Shown in pieces: positions 46,696-57,299 of a stretch of DNA of 64,000 nucleotides. A program made the translations under genes and the position numbers. Position 1 is the stretch's first letter, and every line of letters starts with the position of its first letter. The notes under the pieces are model-generated. The model had not been told where the DNA came from and did no database searches. It saw nothing but the letters and a program-made list of their open reading frames with translations. Source of the stretch: Alteromonas sp. 1_MG-2023 (GTDB lineage: Bacteria > Pseudomonadota > Gammaproteobacteria > Enterobacterales > Alteromonadaceae); assembly GCF_030547075.1 (NCBI RefSeq), contig NZ_JAUOQH010000003.1, positions 62,001 through 126,000 of the forward strand, given 5' to 3'.

Positions 46696-47907
46696 TTGTC
46701 TCTCTTTGTTTCCCGTTCAGTCTGGCTGTTAATAGCGCTGACTTTAGTAAGCGTAAAGGCAGCGTCTGATGAATCTGCGAGCACGTTTACGCAATCTCTT
46801 GATTTGTCGAATTCAACGGGCTTGTCTGAACCAACATCTGGGCCTGAGTCCACAGACGCGCCAGTTACGGCCATTCCTATTGCGGTATTTTCCACTTACC
46901 CTAGTGCAGCAATGTTGGGTTCCTGCGAATCTGAAGGGCCCCATTCAGAGTGTATTGAGGATTCCATCTCGCCAGACGCCTTTGTTTCTATTCTCACCAG
47001 TCAATCGTGGTTTACCGACGTAAAACCTTACGATAATGGCGTGGACTATGAACTACTGATTGCAAATGTGGCTAATCAAAATGAAGAAAAACTCACTAAC
47101 ACGGAAAATCACTTTACCGAGTTAACGTTGCAGTGGCGGGGTATTGAAATTGATTCTCGGGTTATTCAAACCCATGTGAATAGGAGTGCTGAAGCGCGGC
47201 AAAAAGCGCTTGAACCGTTAATATTATGGTATAAGCAAGCGACGGATCAGGCCATATTTTCCCCAACATTTTTATATAAAGCAGTTAACGCTAGCGACTA
47301 CGATAACTACCTGAGCGTACCTGAGTCTTTAGGTGACTTTACTAGGTTAGATACTCAACTATATCCCGACCCTTTTAAAGGCTCTATCACGCGATATACC
47401 CACCCTGCTTATGAAGATGCCTTGGTTGATGTAACTGTGTACCCTATTTTAGCCAAGCTTGACGGCAATACGGCTAACAATGGGTTGCCTCGCAAAGCAG
47501 TCTCAAGCAAAAAAGCATTTAACGAGCAGGCATCCGCCGACGTATACAGCCTCGAAAACTCTGAAACTACCGATGCTATTCTTCACCAGCAATTAGATGA
47601 GGACTGGATTAAAGCAGATAAAGTCGCGCATTCCCGCAACCTTACACTTACTCAGCCGCAACCTGTATCGCCATTTGTAGTACAAGGCTTTGCAAATGGC
47701 TGGCGGCTATCGCTTAAAGCCGACTCTCCAGTTGACGATGCTATTTTTGCCACAACCTATGTGTTTAAGTACAACGACAAGATAGTGAAAGTAGCCACCA
47801 CCTTCCCAAGCGACTTTTCAGATCCGTTAGCCAATGAACTTGTTGCGCATATCTCAGTGCCAGACGAATCTGTTCTAATGCAACAAGTTCGAGCCATGCT
47901 TAAATAA
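46696..47907 (+). CDS. exported protein of unknown function
   Basis: 403 residues, family not recognised. It starts with TTG (AAGG 7 nt upstream), 16 nt after xseA, so probably co-transcribed. Residues 1-22 look like a signal peptide (RSVWLLIALTLVSVKA-ASDES), followed by a Ser/Thr/Pro-rich low-complexity stretch to about residue 55 and a mixed alpha/beta region. There is one Cys pair (LGSCESEGPHSEC). A repeated theme TVYPILAKLDG and FATTYVFKYNDKIVKVATTFPSD near the end suggests a beta-sheet domain. No lipobox and no transmembrane helix, so likely periplasmic. A strong terminator ends the unit. Confidence 0.75.
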   Translation: MSLFVSRSVWLLIALTLVSVKAASDESASTFTQSLDLSNSTGLSEPTSGPESTDAPVTAIPIAVFSTYPSAAMLGSCESEGPHSECIEDSISPDAFVSILTSQSWFTDVKPYDNGVDYELLIANVANQNEEKLTNTENHFTELTLQWRGIEIDSRVIQTHVNRSAEARQKALEPLILWYKQATDQAIFSPTFLYKAVNASDYDNYLSVPESLGDFTRLDTQLYPDPFKGSITRYTHPAYEDALVDVTVYPILAKLDGNTANNGLPRKAVSSKKAFNEQASADVYSLENSETTDAILHQQLDEDWIKADKVAHSRNLTLTQPQPVSPFVVQGFANGWRLSLKADSPVDDAIFATTYVFKYNDKIVKVATTFPSDFSDPLANELVAHISVPDESVLMQQVRAMLK

Positions 47908-47912
47908 ACAAA

Positions 47913-47944
47913 AAAGGTCGGCACTGGTTACAGTGCCGACCTTT
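47913..47944 (+). terminator. intrinsic terminator after the xseA-exported protein unit
   Basis: A 14-bp perfect stem (47913-47926 / 47931-47944, loop GTTA) with GC core GGTCGGCACTG; A tract before and short T tract after. Could also act on the minus strand for der. Confidence 0.88.
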
Positions 47945-48026
47945 CTCATATAAATATTGTCATTCACATGCTTTTACTTACCAGCAGCGCATCACAATTT
48001 AACGTAAAGTAATTCTAGTATTGCGA

Positions 48027-49472
48027 CTACTTTTTCTTAGTGTGATAAGACAGTAAACGCTTTCGTTTACGCTCTTGAGTAAGGGTAAGCTTATTCTTTT
48101 TACCCTCAAACGGGTTGGCCCCTTCTCTGAACTCGATTCTGATCGGCGTACCCATAACTTGCAGCGCTTTACGGAAGTAATTCATTAAGAAGCGTTTGTA
48201 CGAAGTAGGTAAATCATCAACTTGGTTACCATGAATAACAATTACTGGCGGATTGTAACCACCCGCATGGGCGTACTTCATTTTAACCCGACGACCGCGC
48301 ACTAGCGGCGGCTGATGGTCATCCTGCGCCATTTCCATAATTTGAGTAAGCATAGAGGTATTAATACGCTTAGTAGCGCTTAAGTAAGCTTCTTGAACTG
48401 AAGCAAACAAGTTGCCTACACCGGTACCATGGGTTGCAGATATAAAATGCAAACGAGCAAAATCAATAAAACCTAAACGGCGATCGAGTTCGCGTTTTAT
48501 ATCGTTTTTAACATCTGTGCTAAGTCCGTCCCACTTATTCACTGCAATCACCAGTGAGCGGCCGGAATTTAACACGAACCCAAGCAGACTTAAGTCTTGA
48601 TCGGTAATGCCCTCTCGAGCATCTATAACCATCAGCACAACGTTTGCTTCGTCAATGGCCTGCAAGGTTTTTACGATAGAGAACTTTTCAACCGCTTCGT
48701 TAACCTTTCTGCGTTTGCGCACACCCGCAGTATCGATGAGAATATATTCACGTTCGTCACGCTCCATTGGAATGAAAACGCTGTCGCGAGTAGTACCCGG
48801 AAGATCGTAAACTACAACACGCTCTTCACCTAAGATACGGTTTGTTAGCGTCGACTTACCCACATTAGGCTTACCAACAATAGCTAATTTAATCGGCTGT
48901 TCTTGCAGACGCTTGAGCTGCTCTTCGGCATCAATTTCTTCTTCTTGTACTTCTTCAACAATACGCATGTCGGGAAAAGTTGCTTCAAGTGGCACTAGAG
49001 CATCTTGAAGCAGTTGACTTACACCACGCCCGTGGGCTGCCGCAATCTGCTTAACCGTACCTAAGCCAAGAGCGTAGAAGTCGGCACTTTCGCTATCGCC
49101 ATCAATGCCGTCAACCTTATTTGCGACCACTAACACTTTTTTGTTGAGCCGACGAATATGGTCAGCGATACCTTGGTCTGCAGGTAATAGTCCTGCTCTG
49201 GCATCAACAAGTAACAAGACGACATCGGCTTCTTCAATGGCTAAAAGCGACTGCTGCGCCATTTCAGCATCAATACCTTCTTCGTCACCCGTAATACCGC
49301 CGGTATCCACCACGATGAATTGACGCTGCTCAAACTTAGCCTGACCATACTTACGGTCACGGGTAAGCCCCGGATAATCAGCGACCAGCGCATCACGTGT
49401 ATTAGTTAAACGATTAAACAAGGTGGACTTACCCACATTAGGGCGGCCTACCAAAGCAACAACGGGTAACAT
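48027..49472 (-). CDS. der: ribosome biogenesis GTPase Der (EngA)
   Basis: A 481-residue tandem GTPase. G domain 1 has [14 protein letters not shown] and NKVD; G domain 2 has [24 protein letters not shown] and NKWD; a KH-like C-terminal domain with [12 protein letters not shown] follows. The tail is Lys/Arg-rich ([16 protein letters not shown]...). Essential for 50S assembly. Last of the rlmN-to-der run; the 185-nt gap before it holds several hairpins. Confidence 0.98.
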   Translation of the reverse strand: MLPVVALVGRPNVGKSTLFNRLTNTRDALVADYPGLTRDRKYGQAKFEQRQFIVVDTGGITGDEEGIDAEMAQQSLLAIEEADVVLLLVDARAGLLPADQGIADHIRRLNKKVLVVANKVDGIDGDSESADFYALGLGTVKQIAAAHGRGVSQLLQDALVPLEATFPDMRIVEEVQEEEIDAEEQLKRLQEQPIKLAIVGKPNVGKSTLTNRILGEERVVVYDLPGTTRDSVFIPMERDEREYILIDTAGVRKRRKVNEAVEKFSIVKTLQAIDEANVVLMVIDAREGITDQDLSLLGFVLNSGRSLVIAVNKWDGLSTDVKNDIKRELDRRLGFIDFARLHFISATHGTGVGNLFASVQEAYLSATKRINTSMLTQIMEMAQDDHQPPLVRGRRVKMKYAHAGGYNPPVIVIHGNQVDDLPTSYKRFLMNYFRKALQVMGTPIRIEFREGANPFEGKKNKLTLTQERKRKRLLSYHTKKK

Positions 49473-49510
49473 GTATCAGATCCTAAAGGAAAAAAAGCTA
49501 AAAAACACAA

Positions 49511-49539
49511 ACCGCAAGTAAGCATAGCCTACTTGCGGT
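49511..49539 (-). terminator. terminator in the bamB-der gap
   Basis: 10-bp perfect stem (49511-49520 / 49530-49539, 9-nt loop) followed on the minus strand by TTTGTGTTTTTT. It would end or attenuate transcription from bamB into der. Confidence 0.75.
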
Positions 49540-49628
49540 CAGAGTGTGATTGGGCATTATACCTGTTTAGGTATGATGCGTCAGCCTAACCAAAGATATT
49601 AGGCCAACAATCTAACAAATTGTAGTGT

Positions 49629-49656
49629 TTGTTGGGCAAGTTGTAATGCTCAACAA
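49629..49656 (-). repeat. inverted repeat just after bamB
   Basis: 10-nt arms (49629-49638 / 49647-49656) with one mismatch, starting 1 nt after the bamB stop. Not followed by a T tract; may protect the mRNA 3' end. Confidence 0.45.
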
Positions 49657-49657
49657 C

Positions 49658-50914
49658 TTATAGTGTAGAAATAGCTGCCACTACGCCATTGCGGGTCATG
49701 GTTATCACTACGCCATCAACGTTCAACGGTGCATCGAAAATAGCGTCGTCTTCATCATCGCCACCTACATCTACACGGGCAACAATTTCGCCAGTCTCTT
49801 GTTCAATCCAATGAACAAAACCCCAGTTATCACCCACAACAATGTAGTCGCCTACAGGTGTGGCAGCAGTTACTGAACGAGACTTCAAGCTACCTTGTGA
49901 CCATAGCTCTACACCGTTACGTCTGTCTAAGGCATAAATATTAGAGTTGTTATCAACAACAAAAATACTATTACCTTCAATACTTAGGTTGCGATACGAG
50001 CCGTACTCACGCTTCCAAATAACGCGACCACTGCGAAGCTCTACCGCCGCTAACGTGCCATTGTACGAAACCGTATAAATAGTGCCGCCAAATAAAACTG
50101 GTGTGGTGTCGATATCAACAATACGCTCTAATTCTGTCGCGCCGGTAGGTGTGCCAATAACGGTTTCCCAAGCCAACACGCCGGTATCAATTAGGTTAAC
50201 TTGCAACTTACCGGTAGGCGTTCCAATTAGTGCACCACCATTTGACGCTACTGGACCAGAAATACCGCGAAGGGTTAATGGAGGTGTATCACCTTCATGT
50301 CTCCACAGTTGCTCACCAGTACGGGTATTGAAGCCAAACAAGGTTCCAGCGCCTGTATTAACCACTAAAATACCACCATCAGCAGAAGGTGCAGCTAACA
50401 CTTCACCAGGAATAGACGCTTCCCACTGAGTCTCACCCGATTCGATATCAAGGGCCATCACAATGCCATTTTCGGTGCCAACAAACACCAATCTGTCAGC
50501 AACTGAAATACCACCTATGCGAGCACTCGCACCGCTGCGCCAAAGACGTGCGATAGAATCCCACCAACCATCACCTTCAAATACGGCGAAGTTACGTTCC
50601 CACAACAGCTCGCCATTTTCAGGGTTCATAGCAACTACGCTACCATGGCGATCAGCGGCATAAAGATTGTCGTAAGCGTACACAGGACGAAGACGAGAAA
50701 AATAGTGATCAACACCATCACCGATGTCTCTATCCCATTTAACGGAAGGCGTAAATTTCGCTTCAATTGGTTTTAATCGACGAATCTCAAGCTCTTCTTC
50801 ATCTGCAAACCAATCAGATACGGTAGAACAACCAGAAAGCGTTACAGAAATGGCCAATGCCATTCCTATCACTCGGGCAAATCGGCCCTTACGGCCACAC
50901 GTATTGTGAAACAA
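49658..50914 (-). CDS. bamB: outer membrane assembly lipoprotein BamB
   Basis: 418 residues from the TTG at 50914, which has AGAGG 8 nt upstream. An open frame to 50962 would overlap yfgM and has no ribosome site. The lipobox is VTLSGC, with Cys30 the predicted lipidated residue; the rest is an eight-bladed PQQ-like beta-propeller with repeats such as GELLWERNF, GETQWEASI, GEQLWRHEG and GVELWSQGS. Part of the BAM complex that inserts barrels such as PldA. Located between yfgM and der as in E. coli. Confidence 0.94.
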   Translation of the reverse strand: MFHNTCGRKGRFARVIGMALAISVTLSGCSTVSDWFADEEELEIRRLKPIEAKFTPSVKWDRDIGDGVDHYFSRLRPVYAYDNLYAADRHGSVVAMNPENGELLWERNFAVFEGDGWWDSIARLWRSGASARIGGISVADRLVFVGTENGIVMALDIESGETQWEASIPGEVLAAPSADGGILVVNTGAGTLFGFNTRTGEQLWRHEGDTPPLTLRGISGPVASNGGALIGTPTGKLQVNLIDTGVLAWETVIGTPTGATELERIVDIDTTPVLFGGTIYTVSYNGTLAAVELRSGRVIWKREYGSYRNLSIEGNSIFVVDNNSNIYALDRRNGVELWSQGSLKSRSVTAATPVGDYIVVGDNWGFVHWIEQETGEIVARVDVGGDDEDDAIFDAPLNVDGVVITMTRNGVVAAISTL

Positions 50915-50945
50915 ATTGCTTACCTCTTTATTTTTATGTACCAGC

Positions 50946-51566
50946 TTATTGGCCCGCGGCAACGGCTAAGTTGTCTAACTTCATTTGCAACAGCGGGTTG
51001 TTGGCATTTTTTTCAAGCGCGCCTGAGTAGGCTAAACGAGCATCATCAAATTTACTTTGTTGCTGATATACATCGCCTTTCAGTTCAGACACTTCAGCAG
51101 CAAATGCTTCGTTTGTAATATTGCCTAGCGTAGACAACGCTGCGTCTAGCTGGTTCATTTCAATTTGCACTCGTGTTAAACGAATGGCTGCAAGAGCTTT
51201 TAATTCTTCGTTTTCAGCAAAAGTAACCACACGGTTTAAGTGCGAAGCTGCAGCATCTAAATCACCCGCATCTACCGCTTGCTTAGCTGCTAGCAAACTT
51301 GCCACACTGGCGTAACCTGTGTCTTCATTAGCGCTAATAAACGCGGCTATTTTTTCGGCACTACCTTCTTCACCATAAGTCTCTACTGCATTTTGATAAT
51401 CTACTGATGCGGCTTCTTTAGTTGCCATTTGGCTATCAGAATAATATTGCCAGCCAAATAGACCGCCTAACCCCAATGCAGCACCTACAATAATGGCGGT
51501 ACCGTGTTCTTTCCAAAAGCGTTTAATCGCTTCGACTTGTTGATCTTCTGTTGCGAATTGTTCCAT
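50946..51566 (-). CDS. yfgM: YfgM family protein (ancillary SecYEG translocon subunit)
   Basis: A 206-residue inner-membrane protein. A short cytosolic N-terminus (MEQFATEDQQVEAIKRFWKEHG) is followed by one transmembrane helix (AIIVGAALGLGGLFGWQYY, residues 24-42) and a periplasmic TPR-like helical domain. In E. coli YfgM interacts with PpiD at the translocon; ppiD is also present in this window. AGAGGA lies 5 nt before the ATG. 12 nt after hisS. Confidence 0.94.
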   Translation of the reverse strand: MEQFATEDQQVEAIKRFWKEHGTAIIVGAALGLGGLFGWQYYSDSQMATKEAASVDYQNAVETYGEEGSAEKIAAFISANEDTGYASVASLLAAKQAVDAGDLDAAASHLNRVVTFAENEELKALAAIRLTRVQIEMNQLDAALSTLGNITNEAFAAEVSELKGDVYQQQSKFDDARLAYSGALEKNANNPLLQMKLDNLAVAAGQ

Positions 51567-51578
51567 GATTTCCTCTTA

Positions 51579-52859
51579 TTATGCGTTCAGCAGGTCGGCA
51601 ATTGTGCTCGACAACGCACCAAAAGCGATTGTCTGTTGCTCTTGACCATCACGCAACGGCTTTACTGCCACTTCACGTGATTGCATTTCTTGTGACCCCA
51701 ACAACAAGGCAAAACTCGCCCCTGTTTTGTCAGCGCGTTTTAATTGTTTTCTAAAGTTTCCGCCGCCACAATGCATCATTACTCGTACATTTGGCAATGC
51801 ATCACGAAGATGTTCTGATACTTCAAGCGCATAGGCCTGAGTGTCGTCGCCCATTGCGGTAACGTACACATCGGCACTGCTGGTATCTAGTGCGTCTTCA
51901 TTCAGCGTAGTAAGTAAGAGTACTAAGCGTTCCATACCCATGGCAAAACCCACGGCTGGTGCTGCTTTTCCGCCTAGTTGCTCCACCAAGCCATCATAAC
52001 GACCGCCAGCACATACTGTGCCTTGTGAACCCAAACTTTCTGTCACCCACTCAAAAACCGTGCGATTATAATAATCTAGCCCGCGCACTAAGCGAGGGTT
52101 AATTTCAAAGGCAATACCTGCCTGTGTTAAGCGTTCGCATAAATTATCAAAATGGGTTTTAGATTCTTCATCTAAATGATCTAGCAAAGATGGCGCATCC
52201 GCAATGGCCGCTTGCACATTGGGGCTCTTGCTATCAAGAACGCGAAGTGGGTTTGACTCTAACCGGCGAAGCGATTCTTCGTCTAGCTTATCGGCACGTT
52301 CTTTCAAATAGCCAATTAAGGTTTCACGATAGGCCTGACGGGCTTCGTTCGAACCTAAAGAGTTAATTTGCAACGTAACGTGCTTTTCAATACCAAACGC
52401 TTTCCATAGTCGAGCGCTTAATAAAATAACTTCTAAATCGATATCTGGGCCATCAAGGCCGTAGGTTTCAACACCGAACTGGTGAAACTGGCGATAACGC
52501 CCTTTCTGAGGACGTTCGTGGCGGAACATTGGCCCCATGTACCACAAGCGCTGCTGTTGGTTGTACAACAAACCATGTTCATTACCTGCACGTACCGTGC
52601 TGGCGGTGCCTTCAGGGCGAAGGGTTAAGCTGTCACCGTTTCTGTCTTCAAAGGTATACATTTCCTTTTCGACAATGTCGGTCACTTCGCCAATAGAGCG
52701 CTTGAACAAGTCAGTGCTCTCTACAATAGGCGTACGAATTTCTTGATAGCCATAACTGGCTACCACTTGACGGAGTACAGATTCTACTTTCTGCCATGTA
52801 CCGGATACTTCCGGCAGGCAATCATTCATTCCGCGAATTGCCTGAATAGTCTTAGCCAC
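51579..52859 (-). CDS. hisS: histidine--tRNA ligase
   Basis: A 426-residue class II synthetase. Motif 2 is [21 protein letters not shown], histidine-binding signatures are [15 protein letters not shown] and GGRYDGL, and motif 3 is [14 protein letters not shown]. The C-terminal anticodon domain has [20 protein letters not shown]. It lies between ispG and yfgM. A hairpin in the 77-nt gap after ispG may attenuate its transcription. Confidence 0.98.
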   Translation of the reverse strand: MAKTIQAIRGMNDCLPEVSGTWQKVESVLRQVVASYGYQEIRTPIVESTDLFKRSIGEVTDIVEKEMYTFEDRNGDSLTLRPEGTASTVRAGNEHGLLYNQQQRLWYMGPMFRHERPQKGRYRQFHQFGVETYGLDGPDIDLEVILLSARLWKAFGIEKHVTLQINSLGSNEARQAYRETLIGYLKERADKLDEESLRRLESNPLRVLDSKSPNVQAAIADAPSLLDHLDEESKTHFDNLCERLTQAGIAFEINPRLVRGLDYYNRTVFEWVTESLGSQGTVCAGGRYDGLVEQLGGKAAPAVGFAMGMERLVLLLTTLNEDALDTSSADVYVTAMGDDTQAYALEVSEHLRDALPNVRVMMHCGGGNFRKQLKRADKTGASFALLLGSQEMQSREVAVKPLRDGQEQQTIAFGALSSTIADLLNA

Positions 52860-52887
52860 GTGAAATTCTCATACTGCTAAATAGTGA

Positions 52888-52911
52888 AAAGCCCCGCATT
52901 ATAGGGGCTTT
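52888..52911 (-). terminator. terminator-like hairpin between ispG and hisS
   Basis: 8-bp stem AAAGCCCC / GGGGCTTT with an 8-nt loop; on the minus strand a short TTTTC tail follows. 25 nt after the ispG stop; probably a partial terminator inside the operon. Confidence 0.65.
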
Positions 52912-52936
52912 GAAGATAAACAACAATCGTACAGGC

Positions 52937-54055
52937 TTAGTCTTTCACCGATACCTGTATTTTGTTGGCTTCGCTCATACGGGTTGCTTTGGCACGAATT
53001 CTTGCTTCAAGCTTATCGATAAGGTCATCGTTGGCTAATCGCTCTTTCACGCGCTTACCATCTTCGTATAACCCGCTCATGTTTCTGGCGCCCGTTAAGC
53101 CTAAATCTGATACCTCAGCTTCACCTGGTCCATTAACAACACAGCCGATAATAGACACATCCATTGGCGTAAGAATATCTTCTAGACGTTGCTCTAACGC
53201 GTTCACGGTGCCAATAACATCGAACTCTTGTCTTGAACAACTTGGGCACGCGATAAAGTTAATACCACGAGAACGAATGCGAAGAGATTTTAAAATATCA
53301 AAACCCACTTTAATTTCTTCAACCGGGTCGGCAGCCAGGGAAATACGAATAGTATCGCCGATGCCTTCGGCTAACAGCATACCTAGACCCACTGAACTTT
53401 TTACTGCGCCAGCACGTTGACCGCCCGCTTCGGTAATACCTAAATGAAGTGGCTGATCGATTTGCTGTGCTAATAGTCGATAAGCACCTACCGCCAGAAA
53501 GACATCAGAGGCTTTAACACTCACTTTAAACTGGTCGAAGTTAAGCTTATCGAGAATATCGACATGTCGCATGGCCGACTCAACCAAGGCTTCGGGCGTA
53601 GGTTCACCGTACTTTTCTTGTAAGTCTTTTTCCAGCGATCCCCCATTCACACCAATACGAATGGGGATGTTCTTGTCTTTAGCGCAATCAACAACAGAAC
53701 GTACACGTTCCATATTGCCGATATTACCTGGGTTAATTCGCAAACAATCAACACCGTATTCGGCCACTTTAAGCGCTATACGGTAATCGAAATGAATATC
53801 AGCGACCAAAGGCGTGCTAACTTGCTTACGAATTTCTTTGAATGCTTCAGCGGCGTCCATGGTAGGCACGGACACGCGAACAATTTCGCCACCCACGGCG
53901 ACAATACGATTAATTTGATCAACCGTCGCAGCCACATCAGTGGTACGAGTATTCGTCATAGATTGAACGGCAATGGGCGCGCCATCGCCAATAGGAATAT
54001 TACCTACATTAATACGCGTCGACTTTCTGCGTTTAATAGGGCTTTCTGCAAACAT
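52937..54055 (-). CDS. ispG: 4-hydroxy-3-methylbut-2-en-1-yl diphosphate synthase IspG
   Basis: A 372-residue MEP-pathway enzyme that makes HMBPP, the substrate of IspH at 6.3 kb. N-terminal TIM barrel ([26 protein letters not shown]) and C-terminal [4Fe-4S] domain with CPSC and [12 protein letters not shown], including the conserved Glu. Lies 8 nt after rodZ. The C-terminus is slightly extended with a basic/polar tail. Confidence 0.98.
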   Translation of the reverse strand: MFAESPIKRRKSTRINVGNIPIGDGAPIAVQSMTNTRTTDVAATVDQINRIVAVGGEIVRVSVPTMDAAEAFKEIRKQVSTPLVADIHFDYRIALKVAEYGVDCLRINPGNIGNMERVRSVVDCAKDKNIPIRIGVNGGSLEKDLQEKYGEPTPEALVESAMRHVDILDKLNFDQFKVSVKASDVFLAVGAYRLLAQQIDQPLHLGITEAGGQRAGAVKSSVGLGMLLAEGIGDTIRISLAADPVEEIKVGFDILKSLRIRSRGINFIACPSCSRQEFDVIGTVNALEQRLEDILTPMDVSIIGCVVNGPGEAEVSDLGLTGARNMSGLYEDGKRVKERLANDDLIDKLEARIRAKATRMSEANKIQVSVKD

Positions 54056-54063
54056 CTAATTAC

Positions 54064-55125
54064 CTACATAGGAAGCGAAAATCGTGCTATCTGGCCATTT
54101 TGAAAGGCCGTGATATCCACGGGGTCGCCATTAACTGATATACGTACATTATCCGGTTTGCCGAGTGTAACTGCAACAGGAGGCACACCTTGAATTTCCA
54201 TTACGCGGCCAGATTGCTTAACACCGTACGCAATTGCTTCCCCAGTGGCGTCTTTTATATTCACCCAGCAATCATCATCAAAAGTAAATGTCATTGATAT
54301 AGGCACTGCCCCGCTCTGACTGCCTGAGGCTGAAGAATTGCTAGCGGCCTGACTACCAATGCGTAATTCGCCATTATCTGAATCACTCACCAATGCAGTA
54401 AGGTTGTTACTTTCATTGATACCTGCTGAAGCAGGAAGATTATCTTGGCTTGAATTACTTGATGTTGATTCACTTTCAGGCAAATTCAGCACATCTCGGC
54501 TATTAGCCGGTAGAGGGGTGCCTTGGTTAGTAGTACTCTGGCTACTGTTTGCATCACCGCTTTGAGGAAACGTATTACTAGAAGTACTGGTGCCATTCAA
54601 CGTACCAGAATTACTATTACGTGCGGTCGCAATAGGGGTATTCGACGCTTCTTCTTTAATTCTATCAAGATTAGGCGTTTCAACAATAGCGTCGTCACTA
54701 GGTTGCTGTACCCACCACGCCACAATACCACCGATTATCAGCAACAAAATAACATAAGTCACCATCATCCAGCGGTCATCGTGTGTCTGTTTTGCGACAC
54801 GACGTGAAAAACTTTGCAGCTTTGCTGGTGGCTCTACGCTGGTATGATACTTCTCAAACGCGGCAACAACCTGTTCGGCATTTAGCCCTAGTTGTTTCGC
54901 ATAGTTTCTTACATAGCCCTTGGTGAAAGTAATAGATGTGGTTTTATCCACAGCATCTTCTTCTAAGGCATTGATTTGCGAGACTTTCAAGAAAAGCTTA
55001 TCAGCAATTTGCTGCTGAGTTAGCCCTAGCGATTCCCGTCGCTCTCGAAGCATTTGTCCTGGACTTAACACAGTAGATTCTTGTGCTACGCCTGCTTCTT
55101 CAGTCGCTTGTTGTTCTGACACCAT
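54064..55125 (-). CDS. rodZ: cytoskeleton protein RodZ
   Basis: 353 residues from the ATG at 55125 (GGAAG 4-5 nt upstream); the longer frame to 55167 would overlap pilF. A cytosolic helix-turn-helix domain (about residues 20-90, LTQQQIADKLFLKVSQINALEE) binds MreB, a basic juxtamembrane patch precedes a single TM helix (residues 119-139), and a long Ser/Asn/Thr-rich periplasmic linker leads to a DUF4115 beta domain (about residues 260-350). Maintains rod shape. Between pilF and ispG as in other gammaproteobacteria. Confidence 0.95.
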   Translation of the reverse strand: MVSEQQATEEAGVAQESTVLSPGQMLRERRESLGLTQQQIADKLFLKVSQINALEEDAVDKTTSITFTKGYVRNYAKQLGLNAEQVVAAFEKYHTSVEPPAKLQSFSRRVAKQTHDDRWMMVTYVILLLIIGGIVAWWVQQPSDDAIVETPNLDRIKEEASNTPIATARNSNSGTLNGTSTSSNTFPQSGDANSSQSTTNQGTPLPANSRDVLNLPESESTSSNSSQDNLPASAGINESNNLTALVSDSDNGELRIGSQAASNSSASGSQSGAVPISMTFTFDDDCWVNIKDATGEAIAYGVKQSGRVMEIQGVPPVAVTLGKPDNVRISVNGDPVDITAFQNGQIARFSLPM

Positions 55126-55133
55126 TCGACTTC

Positions 55134-56156
55134 CTATTCCCCTTGCATGTTGTGTGGTACTAACCAAAGCTTCATACCGGCAAAAATCGAGCCAGCATTT
55201 TCAATGTTATTCCACTCCTTCAGCGAGGTAATTTTAATGTTATGCATTAGAGAAATACGATAAAGGTTTTCGTTAGCCTTTACTATGTGGAATTGCTTTT
55301 GATCAGAAGATGTCTCCTGATTTGTCTCTGCATCGTCTGAGCTTGAGACCGCTTCAATAATAGTATCTTCCCCTTTTACTTTTCGTTCAACCTGAGGCGT
55401 ATACTGGGCAAGTATATTTTTGTATTTGGTTGTATACGAACTATCAGGGAATAAGGTTGATAGTTTATACCCAACTTCCTTTGCGCCTTCCCAGTCGTTA
55501 GAGCCCCTTTGTATTTCAAAGGCTAGCCATAAAGAGTCAGGGGATGGTTTGGCCACACGCTGGTATTTATCTAACGTATATTTTGCTGACGTCCACTGCT
55601 CGGTAGCCACGTAAAGTTCAGTAAGTAGGTATAAACTTTTGCCCCGTAAAGGCTGATGTTTTAGTGCGCTCTGAAAGTAAGTAATAGCATCATCGATATT
55701 CCCTTGGCTTTGGGCACATAATGCTAAATTTTCGTAGGTTTCTGCTGAATTAGCATATTGCTGATTACTTACCGCTTTAAGGAAATAATGTTTAGCGCCA
55801 TCGTAATCGCCGTCTTGGCACTTGAACGCGCCATAGCTGTTCGCAATGTCACCGTCTGTGGGTGCTAATGACATCGCGGTTTGATATAAATCATCTGCGC
55901 GCTGCGAATCCCCTACTAGCTGATAGTAATACGCGATAGCGTAATTAACCTTAGCAGAACGGGGGTCATACTCTAACGCCTGATCTAAATTAACTTTAGC
56001 TTGTTGGTAGTTATTGTTTTTAAGGTAAGTTAACCCTAAAGACATACGAGTTTTAGCAGCTTCTTGACGATCAAAGTTACTGTTGTAACTTCCTGGTTGT
56101 GAGTTGCTTACGCATCCTGACAAAAAGACTACCGCTGCTATCAATCCTATTCGCAT
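55134..56156 (-). CDS. pilF: type IV pilus biogenesis lipoprotein PilF with C-terminal LysM domain
   Basis: A 340-residue lipoprotein: MRIGLIAAVVFLSGC gives Cys15 as the lipidated residue. Six or so TPR units (about residues 35-255; for example GLTYLKNNNYQQAKVNLDQAL) match the PilF/PilW pilotin that guides the secretin PilQ to the outer membrane. Unlike the about 250-residue Pseudomonas protein, it continues through a Ser/Glu linker into a LysM-type module (FHIVKANENLYRISLMHNI ... GMKLWLVP, about residues 290-335), which should bind peptidoglycan. Lies between rlmN and rodZ, the normal pilF place. Works with the pilVWXY1 genes at the left of the window. Confidence 0.92.
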   Translation of the reverse strand: MRIGLIAAVVFLSGCVSNSQPGSYNSNFDRQEAAKTRMSLGLTYLKNNNYQQAKVNLDQALEYDPRSAKVNYAIAYYYQLVGDSQRADDLYQTAMSLAPTDGDIANSYGAFKCQDGDYDGAKHYFLKAVSNQQYANSAETYENLALCAQSQGNIDDAITYFQSALKHQPLRGKSLYLLTELYVATEQWTSAKYTLDKYQRVAKPSPDSLWLAFEIQRGSNDWEGAKEVGYKLSTLFPDSSYTTKYKNILAQYTPQVERKVKGEDTIIEAVSSSDDAETNQETSSDQKQFHIVKANENLYRISLMHNIKITSLKEWNNIENAGSIFAGMKLWLVPHNMQGE

Positions 56157-56180
56157 GTTATTACCCTATTATCTTAATGA

Positions 56181-57299
56181 TTATTGGGCCATTTTTACCG
56201 AAATCGCTTCGCCCTTCACCTGTTTTTTTAATAATCGTTTAGTTCTGTCTACAACATCACCCACTAATTGCCCACAAGCAGCGTCAATATCATCCCCTCG
56301 CGTTTTACGTACAACAGTGGTAAACCCATAATCCATAAGCACTTTTGAAAATCTATCGATACGAGAATTACTTGAACAAAGGTAGGGTGAACCCGGATAA
56401 GGGTTAAACGGAATTAAGTTAATTTTACACGGAGTATCTTTCAATACCTTCGCTAATTCATGCGCTTGGTCGGTGCTATCGTTAATCTGCGACAGCATAA
56501 CGTATTCGACAGTAACACGGCCCTGGTTAGCTTTAGATTTTGCAAGATAACGACGAACGCCGGCTAAAAAGGCTTCAATATTGTATTTTTTGTTCACTGG
56601 CACAATTTCATTGCGCAGTTCATCGTTAGGTGCGTGCAATGAAATAGCTAAGGCTACATCAATTTGATCACCTAACATATCTAATGCTGGCACTACGCCT
56701 GACGTACTCAAAGTCACGCGGCGCTTAGATAAGCCAAACCCAAAATCATCTAACATGATATTCATGGCTGGCACTACGTTTTTAAGGTTAAGCAAAGGCT
56801 CACCCATGCCCATCATTACCACGTTGGTAATAGGACGTTTGCTGGTATCTTTTGATAATCCAAGGAAGGTAGCAACACGCCATACTTGACCAATAATTTC
56901 ACTGACGCTCAAATTACGGTTAAAGCCTTGTTGAGCCGTAGAGCAGAAGGTACATTCAAGAGCACAGCCTACTTGTGAAGACACACAAAGGGTTGCACGG
57001 TCGGCTTCTGGGATCCATACCGTTTCTACTTCTTGTCCGCCTTCAAGGGCTAAAGCAAACTTAATGGTGCCATCACTGGCTTCTTGAAAATAGGCAATTT
57101 CTGGCGCTTTCACTTCACAGTGCTCTATCAACATGGCGCGAAGGTTTTTATTCAGGTTGCTCATTTTCTCGAAATCGCTTTCGCCTTGCTGATAAATCCA
57201 CTTCATTACCTGATCGGCACGAAATGGCTTTTCTCCTTTCTCTTTGAAGAAATTACGCAAGCCTTCGCGATTAAGATTTAACAAATTTGTCTTTGCCAT
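56181..57299 (-). CDS. rlmN: 23S rRNA (A2503-C2) / tRNA (A37-C2) methyltransferase RlmN
   Basis: A 372-residue radical SAM enzyme. The cluster motif C-x3-C-x2-C is [27 protein letters not shown] and the SxxP... [11 protein letters not shown] segments are family marks. The methyl-carrying Cys lies in [13 protein letters not shown] near residue 345. It modifies rRNA for decoding accuracy. First of the rlmN-pilF-rodZ-ispG-hisS run. The leader has a 6-bp hairpin about 25 nt before the ATG. Confidence 0.98.
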   Translation of the reverse strand: MAKTNLLNLNREGLRNFFKEKGEKPFRADQVMKWIYQQGESDFEKMSNLNKNLRAMLIEHCEVKAPEIAYFQEASDGTIKFALALEGGQEVETVWIPEADRATLCVSSQVGCALECTFCSTAQQGFNRNLSVSEIIGQVWRVATFLGLSKDTSKRPITNVVMMGMGEPLLNLKNVVPAMNIMLDDFGFGLSKRRVTLSTSGVVPALDMLGDQIDVALAISLHAPNDELRNEIVPVNKKYNIEAFLAGVRRYLAKSKANQGRVTVEYVMLSQINDSTDQAHELAKVLKDTPCKINLIPFNPYPGSPYLCSSNSRIDRFSKVLMDYGFTTVVRKTRGDDIDAACGQLVGDVVDRTKRLLKKQVKGEAISVKMAQ

